From the NCBI GenBank assembly GCA_007258455.2, contig VDFB02254915.1:94663-158662 (forward strand): 64,000 nt of DNA, given 5' to 3'. Under the pieces are notes generated by a model. It made no database searches. It saw only the letters and a list, made by a program, of their open reading frames with translations, and had not been told where the DNA came from. Both the position numbers and the translations under genes were made by a program. Shown in pieces: positions 24,301 through 32,700 of the stretch (positions are counted from its first letter, which is position 1; each line of letters starts with the position of its first letter). The DNA comes from Sequoia sempervirens. Lineage: Eukaryota > Streptophyta > Pinopsida > Cupressales > Cupressaceae.

Positions 24301-27300
24301 TGAATCATGGCTTTTGCTGCTTCCACGATCATCCTGTTCTTTCTCTCTGCAACACCATTCTTTTGAGGATTATAGGGAACACAAAACTCCCTCTTAATCC
24401 CAGCATCAACACAGAAATTTCGAAAGCTACCAGAGGTGTATTCTCCTCCATTATCAGATCTGAGGATCTTGATTCTTTTACCGGAAAGATTCTCTACAAG
24501 AGCTTTGAACTCCTTGAACCTTTCTGACACTTCCTTAGACTCTTTAGTTTTCAAAAAATAAATCCAAGTCTTTCTAGAGTGATCATCAATGAAAAGAATA
24601 TAATACAAGAAACCACTCGAAGAAGGAATAGACATAGGTCCACATAAATCAGAATGAATAAGGTCTAAAACACTTAGATCTACTTTCTCTACTGGAAAGG
24701 AGCTTTTGAATTCTTACCCATAGCACATCCTTTGCAAGTTCCTTCATGCTCTTGATTGAACTTAGGAAGTCTCGTGACCATCTTCTCCATGATAGGTAAG
24801 GCTCGGAAGTAGAGGTGAGCCAATCTTCGATGCCACATATCACATAGGCTTGAAGAATCATGAACTAAAGCTTGTAGAGGACACGTACATAGCCTATAGA
24901 GGCTTTCATGTCTAACACCAATTACTTGAGCATCCTTGAAACTGGAATTCTCCATCCACACAAGAACTTTGCCTTTGGAGAAGGCAACTTGATATCCTTT
25001 ATCTTCTAGAGCTGAAATAGAAATAAGATTGCGCTTGATTCATGGAACATACAGAACATCTCTCAACTGAAGTGTAATGTCGGAATCCAAATGAAGAGTA
25101 GAGGTCCCAATCCCTTTTACGGAATAGCCATCATCATCTCCAATAATAACTTGTTCAGAAGAATCTTTCTCCACCAAACTTGATAAGTGCTCCTTAAATC
25201 CAGTGATGTGTCGAGAAGCACCATTGTCGATCAGCCAAGTGTTGGTATCTGTAGGTACATTGCTTGATAATGCTGAATAGAACAAGTATTCACATGAATC
25301 CTTCTACGGAGAGGCATCATCAACATTTGCAACGATGGCTTGTTGCTTAGGTCTAGTTGGACAATGCTTAGCAAAGTGGCCAAACTTATCACACCTAAAG
25401 CATTGAATCTTGGACATGTCTCTCTTCTTCTTGGAGGCAGGTGCATCATCATTTCCCTTATCTCGATTCCTCTTGAAGAACCCTTTCCTTCCATCTTTTC
25501 CTTTCTTCTTCGAAGCATGGGAGGCAAGAACATGAATATCTTCTTTCTTTGAACTTTGACCAACGCCTCTAGCCACCAACCTTGATTCTTCTTGAATGCA
25601 GTATGTCCTTAGATGATCAAACTTAGGCAATTTTTATCTTGCATTGATTCCCTGAATGAAGGATTCCCAAGACAAAGGAAGACCATTAAGAGCAAGCATA
25701 GTCAAGTCTTTGTCATCAACCATATGGCCAATTGTCGATAGCTGATCTCTCAAATCTGAAATCCTCATGAAGTAAGCAATCACTAATTCTCCCTTCGCCA
25801 TCTTCACATGGTGTAGTTGTTGCTTTAGTGCAAATGTTCGACTGGTATTGTTGATTTCATACATTTCTTCCAATGTTTTAACATGTCTCTTGCCGTCTTC
25901 AACTTAGAGACAATAGGAACGATATGATCCCTAACGGAATCAACCAATATTTTCATTGCCTTGATATCTTTCTTCACCCACTGCAACTTCTCTTCTTCCT
26001 CCTCAGGTTCAGGAACACTGGACTCCACAAACTCACCCAAGTCATTTTCACGCAAGGTAAGCATAATCCTAAATCTCCATGATGTGAAGTTTGAAGCTCC
26101 CTCGAGTCTATCCTCAATCTTCAAACCATTAACCATCTTGACAAAGGTAGATACGGACAAAGAAATATAAAGAAGAGAATAGAGTATTGTTGTATGAACG
26201 AATCTGATCACAATCTCCTCAAACCCTCTTTGATACCATGTTAAATTTAGTGATCAGATTAAATGCACAGAAAATTAATTCAAAATCAAACACAATAACA
26301 CAGCAGATACCCTGGGAAAACCCTCCTCTTGAGGGATATCACTTATATATTGAATCAACAATAGAGACTTCTTTTACAATTGAGGCCGATATGAAGGCCT
26401 ATCACATGCACTACAATCTAATGATAATGTCAGCCAATAACTCTATCGATTTCCTCTTGATAATAAACTCGATCTGCCTTATGGAGAACTTGCACCAATG
26501 ACTGAAGTATGTAGAATGAATTGAATGAATGACAATGAGAGATCAATCGGCTATAAATACAATATGGAAGGGAGACGTGACCCTTCAATAACTCAAGTCG
26601 GCCAACCATAGAAAGATACGTCTCTTCTATATAATAGCATGTCGGCCTTAATCAACAAGCATGTCTTTTAATAAAGACGAAGTCGGCCTCCTTAAAATCG
26701 CGCCTCCTCATTAAATACATATTAAACATTATTTATCAAATGAAGTGCCCCATCATAAAATCGCATATGTGAATTGAAGAGAGTGAATTGATGATCAAAT
26801 GAATGATCTTCACCTTGAATATATACAAATTGGGGCGACCTCTTCTCTAGGTCGGCCTCTAGAGAATATAGAAAAATATAATTTGTGAAACAAGGCCGAC
26901 CTGCCTTGGAGATTAATTATCTTAATTTTTATTTAGGAGAAAATATCTCCCTAAGCTACAAATAATAACACTCCCTCTTAGCTAGGGAGGTATTTTCCAG
27001 ATATCCTCGTCATAGAGTCCCTCAACATGACGCCCACAATGGCTACACCCATTTGTGGAAAGCAGTGTTCCACGGGGTTTCGGGGACGGGAACGAGGGGA
27101 CAGGGGGGACGCAGGGACGCGGGGTCTAAGTTTGGGTGCGGCGGGGGGGACGGCAGGGGGACGGAGGCAGGGGAGCATGGTGCTGAAATACATATAGTAC
27201 TTGAAAAAATAGTTATAAAAAGATGTATAAATATAAGAATTATAGATTTTGGAGACAACTAGGAGTCCCCTAAACATCTTGAGGACACCCCAGCATCCTC

Positions 27301-29684
27301 GAAGTCCTAGTGGCGTCTTGGAGACAGCGACACTGGTGGTGGGATGGTGGCGCTGGTGGTGGGCTGGTAGGGGGACGTCCCCCCCAAGTCCCCAAGTCTT
27401 TGAGACGTCCCCCTCTAGGAAACGCGGGTTTTTTTTGGGGGGACGCGTCCCCGTGGAACACTAGTGGAAAGTAGTTCATCATGGAGTCTCTCAACGTGAT
27501 GTCATCATGGAGTCTCTCAACATGACGTCCACCATGGCTACTCCCATGTGTGGAAAGAAACACATGTACAAGTGTCCATCATGGAGTCTCTCAACATGAC
27601 GTCCACTATGGCTACTCCAATGTGGAAAGAAACACAAGTACAAGGGTCCATCACAGAGTCTCAACGTGATGTCATCATGCAGTCTCTCAACATGACGTCT
27701 CATCTCAATCTCAGAGATGAACAAGGGCTCGCACCTCATATTTCTCTGTCTCAGAGAAATATACACTACAAAGGCTTTCACCTCATATTTCTCCATCTCA
27801 GAGAAATATACACGACAAGGGCTTTCACCTCATATTTCCCCGTCTTAGAGAAATATACACAAGGGCACCTCATATTTATCCATCTCAGAGAAATATACAT
27901 TACAACAAATCTTCATGATGATGCGACTCCCTCTGAAGCTCCAAGTACTCACATCAACCTTCTGACCTCCTCGTCCAAGATTGCCTTTGTTGGTTTGTCA
28001 GACTCCCTCCGAATGTCATTTCCTCCTCTTCAAAGTAGCTGATCGCAATGACAATCTGAATAGGTTTAGTGTCTTCATCTTTCTCAATCTTCTTTGTTGA
28101 TGCAAATTCTCCATCCAAGGCTGACCAAACCTTGTGCCCTCGAGAGATGTCTTCAATGAAGAATCATGAGAGTTATGTGCCACCAACTCAATCCCAAGGC
28201 TGCAAGCTATGTCTCCACGTGTGTTCATTTCTTCAGCCGGCATGACTTCCTCACAAGATGCATCACGCTCTTCCTCCCTTGAATTCCTTATGCAATCTCT
28301 CATCAACTTTTGCTCCTCAATCCGTCGTGGAAGCATCTTAGAGAGATTAATAATAATTTATAGAATCAAACTACCCTAAAGAAAAAAATATATACAGACC
28401 AATGCTAGAAGCATACATGATTCACTATTCCCAATGTTAATGCATGAGTTATTATTAACTACATAAAATTCATAAACATTATTCAAAGGTATAAAATTCT
28501 TATCTCTTTATTGTCTAATCTTCCTCACAATCCACCAATTGTTCTTTCCTTCCTGATCTTTGCACTTACAGATTCAGATCTGCTGCAATGGTACCAGTTC
28601 ATTGATTCTAACTCTTCTGATAATAATACAGCCTGCTCTTCAGCTTGTTTTAGCTCTTCTTTCCAGCTCTTCATCTGTAACTTGCATTGGCATCTGTCTG
28701 CTTCCTTTTGAGTTTCATCCTTGTTAAGAAAACTCTTAACATTTAATAGCAAACTTCAAGGTTGCAGGGTTTTGGGCTCTTTGATAATGTACATCTTTTG
28801 AAATGTTCTTTAACTAGCAGCCACATGACTGTGAAAAGCTTCTTCACTGAGCTATCATAGCTTCATAGGCATTATCATTTCTTAGTAACTATCCATTCTT
28901 CACGTGCTCAATGTTTCTTGATTGATCATGGCCTTTCATGACTGTTGAATGGCTTGACATGCCCAATTTCCTCATGGCGCTATCTTACATTTCTGTCCAT
29001 GAGCACTGTGTTGAGTCTCATGCAACTTCACCAAACTGTTATTAATCTGATGCCAAGATCATGCCATCTTCTATACACTGTCCTCTGCCTTTTAATCTCA
29101 TGGCTGTCATACATTTGAAATGTCACTTCACAGTTGGAAGATTGCACAGTATTCATCATAGGTTTGCCCTTGTTCATTGGGCTGACTCTTGAGGTTGCCA
29201 TAACAGTTTGACTGCCCTCTTTTCCACAATGCTGCACATCACTTTCACTGTTCCCTGTGACATTTGCCCCTTTACCACACCTAACACTGTTCCTGTCGAT
29301 ACTCACTTGTAGTATTAACTTGTCTGTGTCATGGCTATCCTTAGTTTGCTGACTGTCTTCAGTTTCATCTCTTTTTACTGTGTAGGTAGCTGCAACAAGG
29401 AAAACTAACCCTAGAAAACTTCAAAGGAAGACTTCTCATATTTTTCTTCAAAGTGGGCATGAGACTTAGTGAAATCTGAAGATGCATTCTTTGTTCTTGT
29501 TACCCTACAACTTGCTTAAACAATTTTGATCAGATATTTTCTTAAACCTGGCTCTGATACCATGTTAGTGTTTAGATTAGAAATACAATAAGCAGAAAAC
29601 TCAACACATACGACAATAAACACAACAAGATACCCTGGGAGAACCCTCCTACTTGAGGGAGAAAAACCCAGCAAGAAATGACCT

Positions 29685-29727
<43 letters not shown>

Positions 29728-32700
29728 TGAATAAGAGCAGAAATCTGCTTACAACTCAGGCCTCGTACAGGGCCGAATCTCATAAATAAATAGTAGCATC
29801 TCTCCTTGATGCAAAGACACAAATGAATATATTTCTTCTTGAAATCTGATCTGCTGCTAAGAGATGGTAATCTGCTGCTGAAGGGCGAACTTCTGCTCTG
29901 TAGAAATGTGAATTGAAGAGAGAGTGAATTGATGATTAAATGAATGATCTTCACCTTGAATATATACAAATTGGGGTGACCTATTCTCTAGGTCGGCCTC
30001 TAGAGAAAATAGAAAAATATAATTTGTGACACAAAGCCTACCTGCCTTGGAGATTAATTATCTTAATTTTTACTTAGGAGAAAATATCTACCTAAGCTAC
30101 AAACAATAACAGGGTGAACTAAAATATTTTTTTATTTTCCTGTAAGTTAGCCAGAGTTTTAACTTTTTGTTTGAAATTTGGCAAACCCTGTGACATAGAT
30201 GTCATATGATCATAAACTACATGTCCATATTAATGTTTTACAAATTTCATCAATGGAAAACATATTCCCAAAACATTTTTTTTTTTCTTTTACAAACCAA
30301 ACAGGTCTTGGGGTAGCGGCCCTCAGCAAGGTCAATGGGTAGTACCCCTCGTATGGGTTTGGAGAAAGAGCCCTCAGCCAGGATCAAAACCACATAGAGC
30401 TTCATGATGCATGCCATTTCTCAAATGCAGCTGAAAAACTCTCAAATCAATCAATCCTTGCTCCAAATCACACAAATGCAGCCGCAAACAATCACAGCCT
30501 GATTTTTTTTATGCTGGCATAACTTTTTATCAGACTGCTGAGTTATTGTTGAGTTTTTAGGCAATTTGTTTGGTGAGTTACTCGTCAGGCCAGTTCTGCT
30601 CACGAGTCAGCAAGTAGTCACCCAAATTTTTGATCTACGGTTCATAGCACAACCATTTCCCATTCACAAACCTTTTCTTGAGAAACTATAGCCATTTACA
30701 GTTTGATTATGCCCTCAAAATTTTAGACAAGAAATTCTGTGTGGTCTGAATAAAAACTTCAACAAAAGCTTTGAGTTTATCAATGAAGCTCCTAAACATG
30801 GTTAATAATTAATATGCCCATGGCTCTTTATTTGTATATAGTATAATTAGAGTAAATCATTGTTAGTTAACTTACAGTTTTCTGTGCAACAGTTTTGAGT
30901 ATTTGCCCTAACCGAATTCACTGGTTTCCAAACTGCTCAAGGTCCAGCTCATTAAATGAATGAAAAATATTGGAGAGATAAAATTGTGAGATATACAAAG
31001 ATGCCAAAGCACCACATTAAAGATGGGGAAAGGATGAGAAAAGTATCGGTAATGGTTAGAAACAACAACGATGCAAGAAAATCACAACAAAAATGGACGA
31101 TACAATGAAAAAAATAAAGATAATGGCCAGATGCCCACCACTCCTAACTGCTCTGATGCTTTTGCCTTCCACAGTCGAAGATTGGTGTCGTCACTGCCCG
31201 AAAGAACATAAGTTGCATCACAGCTAAACTTCACACAAAACACCCTGCAAGGCAGAAAAGGTCCCTGTAGTCATTAAACGTGTAACAGAATATTGTTTCC
31301 CCTAACTGTAGAAACACAAACAACCAGAACAATCACAAACTCACGTCACAGATATTTTAAAAGAAACAGACACAAAGTTACAAAAAAGCCACTAAGTTTA
31401 TCAATGAAGCTCAATCTAAAACTAAAGTGTTATGATCCTTGACCATTAATACAGATGAAATAATAATTAAACCAAAGGCAAATACATGGTCTTAAACATT
31501 CAGAACTTATACAGCCAATTGAACAGAATGATAAAAACTCAGCATCAAAAAGCACCTAAAAAGTTTCAAACTTTTTACATCTTATTAAGTTATTGATTGT
31601 CCAGCATCATTTGTTCTAAACTATTCGCCAAGACAAAAAATCACCATCTAATCTCATTTAATTGTATTGTCCAATTGAAAAAGAAAAGACAATGCATTCA
31701 TAAAATCATCTGAAAAACATACTTGTGGTATTCATGTGATGAAAACAATATTGAATTTTATACCTTCAAATTGGCCAAAGGACTGTAACTGAAGGGAAAA
31801 AGGAAGAGTTTCTGCAGGAAAAGATTAAAACTACCTTTGCATTCGTTTTGTGTGGTAGATTTCTCTGCTATGACCTCCATTGTAGGGAAATATTCTCACC
31901 TGTAAAAGGAATCACTTCAAATGATATGGCATATATATTTTTGTATTGCAAACTCAAAGCTAAAATAAAATGGCTTGAACTTATTTTGTTACAGAACAAT
32001 GTTAAGGATAGATGTAATGGAAAGGAAAGAAATTGCTGGCAACATGCAAAAGACTCACCGTTCTATCATAAGATCCAGTAACAAACTCTCGACCACTCGG
32101 AGAGTAATCAATATCCATCCTACAATTTAACATCATACATTGGAGACATTAAGGAATTGCTAATCCAACTCAAAATGTCATTTATCTGTAGTCATAAGGT
32201 ATTCTTTCTTAGTACTCACACAGAGGAAACATGATCTTGGTGAACACAAGTTGAAATATTCATTCTCCTTATATCATAACTATAGCAATTGCAATCTTCA
32301 TTTGCCTGCAATGACAGTTTCAGGTTTTCCTAGCAGTTAGCAAGGACAAGGACAAGGCCCATAAACTTTTATAATTTAACAGAGAGAAGTTGTTGTTATT
32401 GTTATTTTGAACTGCTGCTTTGCACAAAAGAAAATAAATATTTTACAGAACAGTTGTTTTTATACATCCAGGCCACAGATGATGTCCCAAATGTACGAAG
32501 AATTTGAAGCCCCAAAGAAGTGAAAAAGAATACACACAATAACACAAATCTCAAGAGGAATATGTCAGGAAGATAAATTTATAACAAAATAAATGAACCA
32601 CACAATCAAAGGAGATTCTTTGGTTTGAATCGTCAGAATCACATACTGCTGTGAAGTTCATAGGTTCTCTTGGATTCCATGCTATAGCATTATTCCTTGT

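Larger units (their letters stand above)
20994..26768 (-). mobile_element. TE-4: Ty1/Copia retrotransposon nested in the TE-3 LTR
   Basis: The left LTR (20994-21638, 3' in its own orientation) is full length. The right LTR (26239-26768) lacks its last ~115 bp and joins directly to TE-3 LTR sequence, which itself lacks about 270 bp. One deletion across the junction explains both losses and the lack of a TSD. Internally it has, in minus-strand order, primer site, gag, protease, integrase, RT, RNase H, and a 3' tract of hairpin repeats. It is of the same family as TE-8 and TE-5. The coding region is broken by many frameshifts, so it is inactive. Confidence 0.87.
20914..30111 (-). mobile_element. 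TE-3: non-autonomous Copia-type LTR element carrying host-like exons
   Basis: LTR element in the DCAF13 intron with a perfect 5-bp TSD, GGGTG (20909-20913 and 30112-30116). The right LTR (5' in its own orientation, 29563-30111) is complete. The left LTR is split into 20914-20993 and 26769-26970 by TE-4. The primer site is TGGTATCAGAGCCAGG on the minus strand. No Gag, protease, integrase or RT was found in the roughly 2.2 kb of its own interior; instead there are exon-like stretches with splice signals. It must have relied on another element's proteins, presumably of the TE-4/TE-8 family, with which it shares LTR-edge and 3' repeat motifs. Confidence 0.85.
18559..31138 (-). other. DCAF13 giant intron (about 12.6 kb)
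   Basis: Bounded by donor GTGGGC (after ...GGAGTG at 31139) and acceptor CTGCAG before 18558. It is filled mainly by TE-3 (20914-30111) and the elements nested in it. Without the TE-3 insertion it would be about 3.4 kb. The TE-free parts (18559-20913 and 30117-31138) show no coding signal. Confidence 0.88.

Noticed and set aside
25295..25310. In-frame TAG between Gag and protease in TE-4, a possible readthrough signal
   Set aside because: TE-8 has no stop there but a one-base loss at the same codon, so the ancestral codon was probably CAG. The stop is a mutation, not a conserved recoding site.
27053..27563. Several overlapping Gly/Arg- or Pro-rich frames on both strands
   Set aside because: They are translations of the GGGGAC/GTCCCC repeats inside MITE-1, with no known domain.
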